Positions 19,089 through 29,354 are shown, counted from the first letter of the stretch. The stretch is DNA of 64,000 nt from Oscillatoria sp. CS-180 (GCF_028330965.1 NZ_JAQMUB010000092.1:62001-126000), one strand, 5' to 3'. Notes: generated by a model not told the origin, from the letters alone. A program made the numbers and translations.

Positions 19089-19489
19089 GAATATAGCTGC
19101 CTCTAATCTGGCGCGATCGCCCTCTCTAAACTACCTAGTCAGTTAACGCTATTCCTAACTTATTGCTGCTATTGTGCTCAAAATTTTGAAAAAGATCTCG
19201 TTTATTTAAGAACTGCGTTGTTAACTGAGCCTTCCTTCGAGACCTTCATAACTCATTTCTGACAAGCTACCGGTGTCCCCATATCTCCAACTTGGCCCCC
19301 TGTTTTCCCACTTTGAAATAAAAGAAAGATCTCGTTTGGACTGCACACGTTGCCTAAAACGATGATATACCTCCCAAAAACCAATGATTGAATTTTCCTA
19401 ACCACACAATCCACCTCAAAAACGGGATGGGCGCCTCAATTTTATGTTAGAAGAGTGAAGTAGCTGTCTTGTCAGGAAACCTTTTAGCG
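19089..19489. other. intergenic region ahead of ndhS
   Basis: About 400 bases separating the divergent transporter gene from ndhS. No gene is seen. A short direct repeat, AAAGATCTCGTTT, occurs near 19190-19203 and 19325-19337. The rest is AT-rich and presumably carries both promoters. Confidence 0.45.
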
Positions 19490-19678
19490 ATGTTTTTTCC
19501 CGGTGCTGCTGTGCGCGTGGTTAACCTTAGCGATACCTACTACGGATTTCAAGGGCAGGTGCAGCGAGTTTCGGATGGTAAGGTTGCCGTTCTGTTTGAA
19601 GGAGGCAACTGGGACAAGCTAGTTACTTTCAATGCTTCTGAGTTGGAGCCGTTGGATAAGCGTCGCGGCAAGAAGTAA
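19490..19678 (+). CDS. ndhS: NAD(P)H dehydrogenase-like complex subunit NdhS
   Basis: 62 residues from the ATG at 19490, preceded by AGGA at 19473-19476; a longer TTG-initiated frame is unlikely. The sequence [20 protein letters not shown] and [19 protein letters not shown] is the SH3-like NdhS fold. NdhS helps ferredoxin dock on the cyanobacterial and plastid NDH-1 complex for cyclic electron flow and respiration. The basic tail (DKRRGKK) is short. The M48 protease gene follows after 114 bases on the same strand. Confidence 0.92.
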   Translation: MFFPGAAVRVVNLSDTYYGFQGQVQRVSDGKVAVLFEGGNWDKLVTFNASELEPLDKRRGKK

Positions 19679-19792
19679 ATCAACAATTGGGGTTCTGGTT
19701 GTAGTGCCTGTGAAGACGCACTGAATATTTCAGAGACAACAGGATGGCAGTGGTTAAACTAGAGGGGCAATTTTATTTGCCACTGTAATGCT

Positions 19793-20755
19793 ATGCCTGA
19801 CTACCCTGGAATTAGTCGCGATGCTTTTCGCCATCCCCTGGACCAGCAAGCTGAAGCTACCCTTAGGTCTGTGCCAGGGTTTGACATCGTTGCGCGGAAA
19901 TTCGTCGAGTTCATGTACGAGCGACCCCAGTTTGTTTCGCTCATGGGCAACAATGTGCAGGTTGGGCCTCAGCAATACGCTAGTCTCTATCAAATGTTTC
20001 GCAACTGTGTGCGGGCACTAGATGTGCAGCCGGAACCTACGCTTTTTGTTGCTCAAAATCCTCAGGTAAATAGCTACGCAATTGGGGAAGAGCATCCCTG
20101 CATTGTCATCAACACAGGATTGCTGGACCTTCTGAGTGATGATGAAATTCGTACCGTAATGGCTCATGAGCTGGGGCATGTCAAATGTGGTCATACGACT
20201 CTGACGCAAATGGCAATCTGGGCCATGAATACGGCGTCTGTCATTGGCGAGCTAACCTTTGGGATTGGTAATGTTGTTAGCACTGGTCTCATTTACGCCT
20301 TTTATGAATGGCGACGGATGGCTGAGTTGTCTTGCGATCGCGCCGCATTACTGGTTACTGACAATTGGCAACTTGTCGGTCAAACGATGATGCGCATTGC
20401 CGGTGGCAGCAACCGCTTTGCCCATGAGTTGAATTTTGCCGCGTTTGAACAGCAGGCTGAAGCCTATCAGCACCTTGATGAGGATGGGCTTAGCCAGGTC
20501 TACAAATTCCTGCTCTACAACGGCAATGGTCAGGGGCCAATGCTGAGCCATCCGTTTCCGGTTGATCGCCTCAGCTACCTGAAGTCTTGGGCCAATTCTG
20601 ACGAGTATCATCGGATTAAAGCGGGCCATTATCAGCGATCGCATACCGATGGAACGGTTAATGTGGGAGCCACCGCCAGAAATGGTGAGGTAGATCGGCT
20701 GCGCCGAGAACTCGCCGATTTACAGGATGAATTGGAAAGGCTCAGACACTTATAG
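19793..20755 (+). CDS. M48-family zinc metalloprotease
   Basis: 320 residues. The zinc site HELGH is at 125-129, and the downstream ligand Glu lies in MAELSCDRAALL, the usual M48 arrangement. A hydrophobic segment (about 138-165) between the two parts may be membrane-associated. The C-terminus ends in a short coiled coil (VDRLRRELADLQDELERL). M48 peptidases such as HtpX degrade misfolded membrane proteins; this shorter cyanobacterial form is of unknown substrate. A small hairpin (GTCAAT...ATTGAC, 20787-20803) sits in the gap to the convergent next gene. Confidence 0.85.
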   Translation: MPDYPGISRDAFRHPLDQQAEATLRSVPGFDIVARKFVEFMYERPQFVSLMGNNVQVGPQQYASLYQMFRNCVRALDVQPEPTLFVAQNPQVNSYAIGEEHPCIVINTGLLDLLSDDEIRTVMAHELGHVKCGHTTLTQMAIWAMNTASVIGELTFGIGNVVSTGLIYAFYEWRRMAELSCDRAALLVTDNWQLVGQTMMRIAGGSNRFAHELNFAAFEQQAEAYQHLDEDGLSQVYKFLLYNGNGQGPMLSHPFPVDRLSYLKSWANSDEYHRIKAGHYQRSHTDGTVNVGATARNGEVDRLRRELADLQDELERLRHL

Positions 20756-20818
20756 CTCAGCACTTTGAGAAATAGGCTAGTGGTGAGTCAATGATTTATT
20801 GACGGGTAAAGGTGACAT

Positions 20819-22114
20819 TCATCGAGCATCCCATTCGACGGCAGCATCCGCCACTGCTTGATCTACGGTCTTTTGTCCTAGCATGGCGGCTTGCAAATTA
20901 GTGTAGATAGCTTTTTGCAAGACTTTGACATCTTCCATCGCTGGAATCAGAACCTCAGCATCCTGCATTTGTCCTGCACTCACTGAACGCGCCACTGTCA
21001 CAGGCTGGGCATCTGCTGGAGGCTCCGTGAAATAGGTATCAGATAGCGCGGCTGTTGTTGATGGCAGAACATTAGCCGCTTTTGCGAAAGTCAACTGGTT
21101 GGCATCATTCGTGACATAGAGAGCAAACTCAAGAGCAGCTTCCGGTGCATCGGTAGAGCGAGGAATCACTAAGTTCATAACAGCAACGTTTTTCTTGCCG
21201 GTCTCTCCAGTGATTTGAGGACTGCTAGCGGTTGCCTCTGCAATCTCTGGTGCGTTCTTCTCAATAGTGCTGAGGAATTCAGCTCCTGCCGCAAGAATGG
21301 CAGTTTCACCGGCCTGGTATAGCTCTACTGCACGCCGATGCCCTTGGGTCAGTACTTCGCGCGGCAGCAACTCCTGTTGATATAGGTCTGTCCAATATTG
21401 GAAAACGGCCTTGCCTGCTGGCGTATTAAAAGCAGCATCGCCATTGTCGTCCACTAGAGGCACGCCCATTTGCACAAAGGACTGCAATACGTCGGCAGCA
21501 TCTTCTGGGACAAAGGAGATGAAAAAAGCATATTTGCCCGTTTTTTCTTTGATCTCTCTAGCTACGGTTGCCAACTCAGCATAGGACGTGGGTGGCTCAG
21601 TAATTCCGGCTTCTTCGAACAGAGACCGGTTGTAAAGGGTGACACGAGTGGTGAGGTACCACGGCAGCCCAAAACTTTCGTCGTCTAAGGTGTTGGCAGT
21701 CCAAATTTTGTCGAGATAGAGGGCTTTTGCATCGGAAGAAACGCGATCGTCCAGAGGCAGCCAGGCTTGTTTACTCGCCAACTGAGAAGCAAAATCCGGG
21801 TTCAGGTTGACCACGTCAGGGGCTGTGCCTGCAGAAACTGCCGTTAGAATTTTGCTTTGCATATCTCCCCATGGCACATCAACCCAGCGCACGGTGATCT
21901 CTGGATTTTCGGCCTCAAACTCAGCAATCAGCGTATTGAAGTAGTCGGTGAAGTCTGGCTGTAGCTGCATGGTCCAGAATTCGATTTCTTGAGGACCATC
22001 GGAGGCAGCACCAGAAGTTGAATTGGGGTTGCCGCAGCTGATGAGCCAGCTAGCCAGTAGACCGATCGCCATCCAGAGACCAAAGCGTTTCCAGATACGG
22101 GAAATGTGAGCCAT
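20819..22114 (-). CDS. ABC sugar-type solute-binding lipoprotein
   Basis: 431 residues with a lipoprotein signal: basic MAHISRIWKR, a hydrophobic core, and lipobox LISC with Cys27. The mature part is a family 1 extracellular solute-binding protein (EIEFWTMQLQPDFTDYFN near the start; FEAENPEITVRWVDVPWGD; AGTAPDVVNLNPDFASQLA). It would capture a sugar or oligosaccharide in the periplasm. No permease or ATPase gene is adjacent, so it is an orphan that must work with components elsewhere. Confidence 0.9.
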   Translation of the reverse strand: MAHISRIWKRFGLWMAIGLLASWLISCGNPNSTSGAASDGPQEIEFWTMQLQPDFTDYFNTLIAEFEAENPEITVRWVDVPWGDMQSKILTAVSAGTAPDVVNLNPDFASQLASKQAWLPLDDRVSSDAKALYLDKIWTANTLDDESFGLPWYLTTRVTLYNRSLFEEAGITEPPTSYAELATVAREIKEKTGKYAFFISFVPEDAADVLQSFVQMGVPLVDDNGDAAFNTPAGKAVFQYWTDLYQQELLPREVLTQGHRRAVELYQAGETAILAAGAEFLSTIEKNAPEIAEATASSPQITGETGKKNVAVMNLVIPRSTDAPEAALEFALYVTNDANQLTFAKAANVLPSTTAALSDTYFTEPPADAQPVTVARSVSAGQMQDAEVLIPAMEDVKVLQKAIYTNLQAAMLGQKTVDQAVADAAVEWDAR

Positions 22115-22304
22115 ATGTTTTTGGAACTGTGGGAGAGACGATTCAAGGATAATAGAACATCGTGACCACCACTAGACATTAGGATGGCGTATTACAGGGG
22201 CTGTCATCATTTAGCGCTCAAATATTTTCGACAACCTGCGAATACTGCCATTTTGAATGCTGACAAAGCATTAAGTGCGGGAATGGATTACTGCCCAAAT
22301 ACAC

Positions 22305-23519
22305 CTACAGGAGGACGGTGACTTGACTGGCGCAAGCGATCGCTCTTTCTCTGGCTTCTGCGACGGTATCTCCCAGCGCTAGCGCCACTCCCATACGACG
22401 ATTGGGATAACAGCGGGGCTTGCCGAATAGCCGGAGCTTGCTGGTGGGAACGGTAAGGGCTTTGGCCATGCCTGTGTAGCGGGGATGATCGCTGGAGCCA
22501 GTAGCCAGAATGACGGCTGAGGCTCCTGGTTGCACCAGCGTGATGTCACCGATGGGGAGACCTGCGATCGCTCGCACATGCAATTCAAACTCGGAGATGT
22601 TTTGGCTGATCAGGGTGACCATACCTGTGTCGTGAGGTCGAGGACTAACTTCGCTGAAGTAGACCTTTTGGGGCTGATCCGGTGCTCCAGCAATGAATAG
22701 CTCTACCCCAAAAACGCCCCATCCGCCTAAAGCATCCGTGATGGTTTTGGCGATTTGCTGACATTCTGTCACCGTCTCGGGATGAAGCGGACAAGGCTGC
22801 CAAGATTCCCGATAGTCGCCAGATTCTTGACGATGTCCAATGGGAGGGCAGAAGAACGTGCCATCTTGAGCACGAATGGTCAGCAGGGTAATTTCGGTCT
22901 CAAATTCGATGAAGCCCTCGACAATGACTCGGGTCGCCTGTCCCCGACCAGCCTTGTGGGCATAGTTCCAGGCAGCATCCATATCCTCGGGCGATCGCAC
23001 TAAGCTCTGCCCTTTTCCTGACGAACTCATAATGGGCTTAACCACACACGGCAAACCGATGTCGTTTACAGCTGCCCGATAGGCTTCCCAAGTCTCGGCA
23101 AAGCGATAGGGTGAGGTCTGCAAATGCAGTTCTTCCGCTGCCAAACGACGAATCCCTTCTCGGTTCATGGTGAGACGGGTCGCTTTAGCTGTTGGAATGA
23201 TAGTCCAGCCCTCTTTTTCTAAGTCCACTAAGGTGTCTGTCGCGATCGCCTCGACCTCAGGCACGACTAAACTGGGTTGCTCTTGCTCAATCACTGTCCG
23301 AACCTGTGTCCCGTCCAGCATGTTGATCACGTGAGCACGATGAGCTACTTGCATCGCGGGAGCATCCGCATATGCATCAACAGCGGTAACTTCTAACCCA
23401 AAGCGCATGGCCTCTAGAGCAACTTCTTTTCCTAATTCACCCGATCCCAGCAGCAGCAAGCGTTTTGCATCCGATAGGGTAGGGGTTCCCCAAATAGACT
23501 CATCGCTTTGAGCAGCCAT
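22305..23519 (-). CDS. purT: formate-dependent GAR transformylase PurT
   Basis: About 404 residues of the ATP-grasp superfamily. PurT converts glycinamide ribonucleotide to formyl-GAR with formate and ATP in purine synthesis, independently of folate. Visible motifs are [21 protein letters not shown] at the N-terminus, the [15 protein letters not shown] phosphate loop, [27 protein letters not shown] and [13 protein letters not shown]. The ATG at 23519 is chosen; another lies three codons upstream. Confidence 0.93.
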   Translation of the reverse strand: MAAQSDESIWGTPTLSDAKRLLLLGSGELGKEVALEAMRFGLEVTAVDAYADAPAMQVAHRAHVINMLDGTQVRTVIEQEQPSLVVPEVEAIATDTLVDLEKEGWTIIPTAKATRLTMNREGIRRLAAEELHLQTSPYRFAETWEAYRAAVNDIGLPCVVKPIMSSSGKGQSLVRSPEDMDAAWNYAHKAGRGQATRVIVEGFIEFETEITLLTIRAQDGTFFCPPIGHRQESGDYRESWQPCPLHPETVTECQQIAKTITDALGGWGVFGVELFIAGAPDQPQKVYFSEVSPRPHDTGMVTLISQNISEFELHVRAIAGLPIGDITLVQPGASAVILATGSSDHPRYTGMAKALTVPTSKLRLFGKPRCYPNRRMGVALALGDTVAEARERAIACASQVTVLL

Positions 23520-23528
23520 CTCACGCAT

Positions 23529-24088
23529 AACATCACACCCAATCAGGACAAATCGATAGATTTTTTCGATTTTTTCTTATATTAGTTGGTTCACTTTTCT
23601 AGATTGTGTGTAACATCTCAGGTGAATCAATCAATAAGTTTCCAATTTTGAACGATTTTGGTTGGTTCTAAAGGAGTCTTTAGTGAGTCAACCAAAAGTT
23701 TTTTGGGGTTAATGATCGCATTAACGACTTAAAAGGAGGGGTGCAGATTCTCGGCTTGCTCTAAAGTCAGGTTGAGAAAGACATAATTGAATCGGATCTA
23801 ATGCGATCGTCTATGGGGAAGCAGTCGCTTTGCTGATGCCAAGCTTGGCGTTTGCTGAAATTACGGATAAGTGTGTCAAGCTCGAAAATCGTATTTTTAG
23901 CGGCGATCGCTCTTCGAGAGCTTTCCTGATCCCTGAGAAATTGTGTCCTATTTAGTTCGGTAGCAATTCCGACCTAAATTATGTACTATGCTTTAGCACA
24001 ATTTTTGTAAACGTTTACTTCAAAATTGGCTTAGCAGAGTACAACTAGACATCCGTTTTTGTTAATGAAGGTGTGAACGGAGACGACG
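23529..24088. promoter_or_regulatory. leader region of the pil operon with several inverted repeats
   Basis: 560 bases between divergent purT and pilM, with no gene. Three dyads stand out. The first is a long hairpin at 23656-23697 (TTTTGGTTG arm against CAACCAAAA, plus CTAAAG/CTTTAG around a GAGT loop). The second is GTTAATG-ATCG-CATTAAC at 23708-23725. The third is TTTAGTTCGG...CCGACCTAAA at 23951-23978, about 110 bases ahead of pilM and the best candidate operator for it. Which dyad acts on which gene is not known. Confidence 0.45.
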
Positions 24089-25198
24089 GTGAACATCATT
24101 CAGTCCCTATTTTCCTCCAAGCGTCAGAGTGTAGGTATTGAGCTTACTCCTGAACGGGTTAATATCGCCCAGGTACGAAAACAGGGGCAAAAGCTAAAGC
24201 TTGAAACAAGATCTTCTGTTGAATTGCCTGAAGGTGCTTTTCAAGAGGGGCAGATTATTGATGCTCCTGCAGTTGCAGAGGCCATTCAGACCGGGTTGGT
24301 CGAGGGGCGATTAAAAACAAAATATGCTGCGACGGGTATTCCAGGTCGAGCCATTACTCGCGTCATTCCAGTTCCTTCTGAACTGGATGAAAATGAGCTT
24401 CGGGAAATGGTCCTAAATCAGGAAGCCAGCCTCTATTTGCCTTTCCCCCGAGAAGAGGCAGACGTTGATTATCAAAAGCTAGGATTTTTTGTTGACGAGG
24501 ATGGAATTGAAAAGGTCCAAGTTTTGTTAGTTGCGGTCCGAAAAGAAATTACAGATTCCTACATCGAGACATTTCAGCAAGCAGGGATCAATCTTGCAGT
24601 ATTAGAAACAACCAGCTTTGCGCTGATCCGAACGATTCGCGATCAGCTACGGCAGTTTACTCCACAAGAGGCTGCTGCGATCGTCGATATCGGTTTTGAA
24701 AGCACAGAAATTTCTATCGTTGTCGATGGCATTCCTCATTTTTCCCGCTCGGTTCCCATTGGAACATTTCAAATTCAGGGGTCTTTAAGTCGTGCCATGA
24801 ACTTGCCGCCGTCCCGCAATACTGACTTGCTGCAAGGAATGACGGTTCCTACGACGCCTATGGATACAGTTGGATCGCCTCAACCCATTACAGGCGGGGC
24901 TTCAAATCCAGGGACTGCTGCAATGCTCAGGATTTTAGGCGAGCTTTCAGATGAATTAAGGCGCTCAATTGATTTCTACCTCAACCAAGCTGAAGATATG
25001 GAAGTCGCTCAGTTGCTGTTAGCTGGGCCTGGGGCGGCGATTGGGCAACTGGATGAATTTTTTGCTCAGCGATTAAGCCTCCCTGCTAGCCAGATAGATC
25101 CAGTGGCAGCGCTTTCGTTGGACGTAGCCGAGGACATTGCGCTAGAAGAGCGTCCTGGGTTAGCGACGGTGATTGGTCTTGGGCTAAGAGAGGTATAG
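24089..25198 (+). CDS. pilM: type IV pilus assembly protein PilM
   Basis: 369 residues with an actin-like ATPase fold, acting on the cytoplasmic face of the inner membrane and binding the N-terminal tail of PilN. Features are VGIELTPERVNIAQVRKQG at the N-terminus, the AAIVDIGFESTEISIVVDG phosphate-2 region and LLLAGPGAAIGQLDEFF. It starts with GTG at 24089; GGAG is six bases ahead. It is the first gene of pilMNOQ; pilN starts three bases after its stop. The operon lacks a pilP gene, as is usual for cyanobacteria. Confidence 0.95.
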   Translation: MNIIQSLFSSKRQSVGIELTPERVNIAQVRKQGQKLKLETRSSVELPEGAFQEGQIIDAPAVAEAIQTGLVEGRLKTKYAATGIPGRAITRVIPVPSELDENELREMVLNQEASLYLPFPREEADVDYQKLGFFVDEDGIEKVQVLLVAVRKEITDSYIETFQQAGINLAVLETTSFALIRTIRDQLRQFTPQEAAAIVDIGFESTEISIVVDGIPHFSRSVPIGTFQIQGSLSRAMNLPPSRNTDLLQGMTVPTTPMDTVGSPQPITGGASNPGTAAMLRILGELSDELRRSIDFYLNQAEDMEVAQLLLAGPGAAIGQLDEFFAQRLSLPASQIDPVAALSLDVAEDIALEERPGLATVIGLGLREV

Positions 25199-25201
25199 GG
25201 C

Positions 25202-25990
25202 ATGTACGGTCTAGACATCAATTTTCTGAAAGATCGGGAAATCCGGCCTGTTGAGGTGACTCAAGTTAAGCGAGCGTCCCCAGCCGGAAATCGAACCCCC
25301 CTGTTCGTTGGATTGGCAGTGGCGATCGCGGCGTTGGGTTTAGTCGGCGGATACTGGCTGTATCTCCAAAACGCAATCCAGCGCTTGGAAGCACGAGAAC
25401 AGGAGCTAGATGCTGCCATTGCCACCATTCAGGAGCAGCTTCAGCAGATTGAAACTGTGCAAGCGCAGATTGAACTGGTGCGGCAAGAAAACCAGGCGTT
25501 CGTGAACGTCTTTAATCAAATCCGTCCATGGTCTGCATTCTTAAAGGAATTGCGCGATCGCACTCCAGCCCGCATTCAGATCGTCTCGGTCTCCCAAACA
25601 GCGGGTACTCCAGTACCCACGAGTGGAGTTGAAGGCGAAGGCACTCCCCCACCAGCAACCGGAGGCGTCAACGTGAGTGGGGTGGCTTGTTCTTTTGATG
25701 ATGTCAATGACTTCCTATTGACGCTACAGCGATCGCCTTTATTGGAAGCGAGCAGTGTTGCGATCGCCAACGCACAAAAGCGAGATGAATTACTCGATCC
25801 TGATATTGATGGCGTCTGTCCCAATTCTCCACCCAATCGACCTGAAGTATTGGTGGACTTCACTCTGGAAGGAAACTTCTCCGATGTTCCTTCTGCCGAT
25901 TTGCTAGACATCCTAGACCGTCAGGGAGCTGTGGGTTTGGCAACTCGAATTCGTGCCCTTCGAGATTCAGGAGTAATCGAGACACCATGA
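25202..25990 (+). CDS. pilN: type IV pilus assembly protein PilN
   Basis: 262 residues. The N-terminal MYGLDINFLKDREIRP is the conserved cytoplasmic tail that contacts PilM. One membrane span (about 35-54) and a periplasmic coiled coil (about 56-95) follow. The C-terminal fold includes LKELRDRTPARIQIVSV and a ferredoxin-like core, with a Pro/Gly insertion near 140-155. It bridges PilM and PilO in the alignment complex. Its stop overlaps the pilO start (ATGA), so the two are translationally coupled. Confidence 0.93.
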   Translation: MYGLDINFLKDREIRPVEVTQVKRASPAGNRTPLFVGLAVAIAALGLVGGYWLYLQNAIQRLEAREQELDAAIATIQEQLQQIETVQAQIELVRQENQAFVNVFNQIRPWSAFLKELRDRTPARIQIVSVSQTAGTPVPTSGVEGEGTPPPATGGVNVSGVACSFDDVNDFLLTLQRSPLLEASSVAIANAQKRDELLDPDIDGVCPNSPPNRPEVLVDFTLEGNFSDVPSADLLDILDRQGAVGLATRIRALRDSGVIETP

Positions 25991-26919
25991 CATACAACGA
26001 CGATTTTGTTCCTGTTGAGGACATGGAGGATCTTGAAGGCCCGAGTTATCCAGTGGCCTTCGGTGTTGAGCTAACGCCCAAAGTTCAAGGAATTGCTTTG
26101 GCGGTGCTGGGATTAGGTGGAGCCGCTTTCCTGTTCACCCGCATAGTGACACCACTGCAAATCGAGAAAAACGATTTGGAAGCCCGCATTGAGCAAAAGC
26201 AAAACACCCTGGACAATCAGGAAGAAAGCTTACGGCGAATTGAAGAGGTCCAGGCTGAGCTAGATCGTGTGCTGACTCAGCGAGAAGGCATCTACAGCCT
26301 GTTGGGCGACCCCAACAGTCTAGACACGCTGCTGCTAGATACCAATCAACAAATCGAAAGGAGCAACGCTTCGATCGCTGAGGCGATCGCTGGCAATTTG
26401 TCTGAAGCCCAGGCCGCTACACTAACGTCCATCGGTCTGAGTCAGCAGCAAGTTGATCGCATCATTCGCGAATTTGCGGCTGATCCAATTGCCCAACGAC
26501 AAGTCTTCACGTCAGAACTGATCAGCTTTGACCCCGTTGGCTTACCCAGTCCTGTTGGGGATGAGTATGGTCCAGAGCTGAACGGCAAGTTAGAAAAGCA
26601 GATTGTCAACGTAAACCTTCGAGGTCTCTTCCCTCAAACGCAAAACATTCTTTTCAACCTAGAGCGACTGGAACCCTTGCTCATCATTCGAGATTTCAAT
26701 CAATCGCTGGCAGATATTCCAGCAGGCGTTGAAACCGAGGAAGAAGAGTTCAATCGCTTAGGTGTCCGTCCCCTACAAACATCCTTCACGATGGAAGTTT
26801 TAGTGCCCATCGGCGACCCCCGAGAACCTCCCATCCCCCCTGCTCCTGTGCCTGCCGAGGGCGAAGAAGGGGCAGAAGGAGAGGCCCCTGCCGAAGGCGA
26901 AGCGGCTCCAGAGTCATAG
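25987..26919 (+). CDS. pilO: type IV pilus assembly protein PilO
   Basis: 310 residues. There is a short acidic N-terminus, one membrane span (about 37-57), a coiled coil (about 60-105, KNDLEARIEQKQNTLDNQEE) and a periplasmic domain to about 280. The last 30 residues are a Glu/Pro/Ala-rich tail (GEEGAEGEAPAEGEAAPES) that looks disordered. PilO dimerises with PilN. It lies directly downstream of pilN with a 4-base overlap and 87 bases ahead of pilQ. Confidence 0.92.
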   Translation: MTYNDDFVPVEDMEDLEGPSYPVAFGVELTPKVQGIALAVLGLGGAAFLFTRIVTPLQIEKNDLEARIEQKQNTLDNQEESLRRIEEVQAELDRVLTQREGIYSLLGDPNSLDTLLLDTNQQIERSNASIAEAIAGNLSEAQAATLTSIGLSQQQVDRIIREFAADPIAQRQVFTSELISFDPVGLPSPVGDEYGPELNGKLEKQIVNVNLRGLFPQTQNILFNLERLEPLLIIRDFNQSLADIPAGVETEEEEFNRLGVRPLQTSFTMEVLVPIGDPREPPIPPAPVPAEGEEGAEGEAPAEGEAAPES

Positions 26920-27006
26920 TGGTTCGATTGTGAGGAGTGAGCCAATGTCTGCAGGGGGGAGTCAATCATCATCAAAATCCAGAACTTTTGTGAGAGGGAG
27001 TGAACT

Positions 27007-29265
27007 GTGAAACGATTACTAGGATATGGAAGTTGCTTGGCGGGCAGTACCCTGTTGGCTCTAGCCGCGCAACCAGTGTATGCAACATCCACCATGATCA
27101 CAGGGGTAGAAGTTATCCCGACTGATGGTGGAGCGCAGATCATTCTGCAAACGGAAGCAGGGGATGTTCCAGAAGTATTTGCGGTCAACCAGGGGCATAC
27201 TCTGCGAGCCGATATTGTCCGAACCCAGCTCCGACTAGCCGAAGGAGAGCAGTTCGTACAGCAAAATCCAGCTCCTGGAATCGAGGCGATCGCACTGACG
27301 CCGTTGGACGGTAATAGCGTTCGACTGACTGTGGATGGGAGCGATCGTATTCCGATGGGAACCATCGGCGAATCCAGTAATGGCGGTATCATCATTGACG
27401 TTGCTGCTCAGCCTGAAGGAACGGTCCCTCAAGCCAGTACTCCGGTCCCTGACGAGTTAGTGACCGTTCCTGGTGAACCGGAAGCCGCTGACGATATTAT
27501 CGCCGTCCCTAATCCAGAAACGGTCGCTCAGGCAGAGACTCCTGATGCGCCGCCAGAGACGCTTGCCGAACCAGAAGAGGCAACTGAGGGGGAAGTAGAC
27601 TCCACGGCACCTCAACCGGATGTTTTGGTTCCTAATCCCCAAGTCATTATTGAGGGTGTGCCAGTACCTGCCCCTGAGGTGCAGGTGACGCCGCCATTCT
27701 TACCCGCCGCAGTGGCTCCTCCGGTTGGAGATATTGCCGTTTCGGAAACTGTTCCTGACTTCGGTGTCATTGATTTGGGCACTGCTGAACGGGTTCCCAG
27801 ACTAGTTTTGCGAGATGCTCCCTCACGGGAAGTGCTGTCTTTGCTGGCAAGAGCCGCCGGTCTAAACCTTGTCTTCATTGATGCCAATGGGCAAGAAGAA
27901 ACCGAAGAAGCTGCCGCTGCCGCCGCCGGAGAAGGGCCTCCCATCAGTCTTGATATTGAAAACGAATCCGTTCAGGACGTCTTCAATAGCGTTTTGCGCG
28001 TCACCGGTTTACAAGCCAACCGTGTAGGCAGAACCATTTACGTGGGGCCGAATCTCCCCACCTCAGCTCAAAACATTGTTGTCAGATCTCTGCGCTTAAA
28101 CCAAATTGACGCAGCGGTTGCTAGTAATTTCTTGGTGGGCTTGGGAGCTGAAAGCGCTGTTAGCCGGGAACGACAAGTCACCTCTGTTAACGCAGTCTCC
28201 GTTGAAGAGGGTGTTCCCCCCATTACAGAAACGCAGACGACCACTGAAGAAAGAATCGAAACTCAGCGGGCTGAATATGAGGATAGCAATCCTATCTTCC
28301 GTGGTCTTCAGGTCATCGCTGAAGAACGAACCAATTCAGTCACGCTAGTAGGCTCACCTCAGCTAGTTGAACTCGCTACTGCTCAGCTGGTCCGGCTCGA
28401 CCTCCGCCGCCGTCAGGTTGCTGTCAACGTCAAGGTCATTGATATTGATCTGAATGCTTTGGATGCCTTTGGCACCAGCTTCTCATTCTCGATTGGCAAC
28501 TTTGACTTCGCTTCCCAGGGTGGTGTTGGCGTCATCAATTTTGGCGGACAAGCTCCCGGTGGAACAGGCTCAGTTCCTGAGCCTGGTGTGGTTCCCATTG
28601 GTCCTCAAGACCTTTCTGGGAACAATCCTGCTTTATCAACAGGAGACTTTCTCTTCCAGGTCCTGGCTACTGTTCAAGAGGGGAATGGCAAGATTCTGAC
28701 TGATCCGACCCTGATTGTGCAGGAAGGCCAGACCGCCTCTGTGCAACTGACGGAGGATGTGATTACCGACTTTGAAGTTGATCAAGAAGTCACTGATACT
28801 GGACAGGTTTCGCAGACCCTTAGCGTAGAGACAGAACCTGCTGGACTGATTCTTCAGGTGGATGTTCAACGCATTGATGACAATGGTTTCGTAACGCTGT
28901 CTGTAGCTCCCTCAATCTCAGCTCCGACAGGGGTCGCAACCTTCGGATTCACCGGGGTAGACAATGCCTTCGTAACCCTTCTGGCCGAACGTCAGCTTTC
29001 CTCCGGTCAGATTCGTGTCCGAGACGGTCAGACATTGGTGCTGTCAGGCATTATTCAAGAAACTGATCGAACCACGGTCACAAAGGTGCCGATTCTGGGT
29101 GATTTACCTTTGTTAGGTGCGCTTTTCCGGAGTACGAACCGTGAAAATTCTCGTCAAGAGTTGGTTGTGCTGCTGACACCTCAGATTCTAGATGATTCTG
29201 AAGAGTCGACTTTCGGTTATTCCTATACACCTAGTGAAGAAGTCCAAGAATTACTGGAGCGCTAA
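27007..29265 (+). CDS. pilQ: type IV pilus secretin PilQ
   Basis: 752 residues with a GTG start. A signal peptide ends near PVYA. An AMIN domain (about 28-125) would bind peptidoglycan. An acidic Pro-rich linker runs to about 235, then STN (VPRLVLRDAPSREVLSLLARAAG), Secretin_N segments (YVGPNLPTSAQNIVVRSLRLNQ) and the C-terminal secretin core (GNGKILTDPTLIVQEGQ; KVPILGDLPLLGALFRS; QELVVLLTPQIL). It forms the outer-membrane channel for pilus exit. Last gene of the operon, followed by a strong terminator. Confidence 0.95.
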   Translation: MKRLLGYGSCLAGSTLLALAAQPVYATSTMITGVEVIPTDGGAQIILQTEAGDVPEVFAVNQGHTLRADIVRTQLRLAEGEQFVQQNPAPGIEAIALTPLDGNSVRLTVDGSDRIPMGTIGESSNGGIIIDVAAQPEGTVPQASTPVPDELVTVPGEPEAADDIIAVPNPETVAQAETPDAPPETLAEPEEATEGEVDSTAPQPDVLVPNPQVIIEGVPVPAPEVQVTPPFLPAAVAPPVGDIAVSETVPDFGVIDLGTAERVPRLVLRDAPSREVLSLLARAAGLNLVFIDANGQEETEEAAAAAAGEGPPISLDIENESVQDVFNSVLRVTGLQANRVGRTIYVGPNLPTSAQNIVVRSLRLNQIDAAVASNFLVGLGAESAVSRERQVTSVNAVSVEEGVPPITETQTTTEERIETQRAEYEDSNPIFRGLQVIAEERTNSVTLVGSPQLVELATAQLVRLDLRRRQVAVNVKVIDIDLNALDAFGTSFSFSIGNFDFASQGGVGVINFGGQAPGGTGSVPEPGVVPIGPQDLSGNNPALSTGDFLFQVLATVQEGNGKILTDPTLIVQEGQTASVQLTEDVITDFEVDQEVTDTGQVSQTLSVETEPAGLILQVDVQRIDDNGFVTLSVAPSISAPTGVATFGFTGVDNAFVTLLAERQLSSGQIRVRDGQTLVLSGIIQETDRTTVTKVPILGDLPLLGALFRSTNRENSRQELVVLLTPQILDDSEESTFGYSYTPSEEVQELLER

Positions 29266-29308
29266 CACTTAGCCATCGTTTTTGAGTTCACACACCTCCT
29301 GTTCTGGT

Positions 29309-29354
29309 AAAAAGGCCAAAACCCTCTCTCTTAAAGGGCTTTGGCCTTTTTTTT
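29309..29354 (+). terminator. strong intrinsic terminator after pilQ
   Basis: A 16-base arm, AAAAGGCCAAAACCCT, pairs with AGGGCTTTGGCCTTTT (one mismatch) around a short loop and is followed by a further run of T. This is a textbook Rho-independent signal 44 bases after the pilQ stop. Confidence 0.9.

Noticed and set aside
26700-27395. 231-codon open frame on the minus strand across pilO and pilQ
   Set aside because: It lies wholly opposite two well-supported pilus genes; its protein is low-complexity Ser/Pro/Ala sequence with no family motif, typical of a shadow frame.
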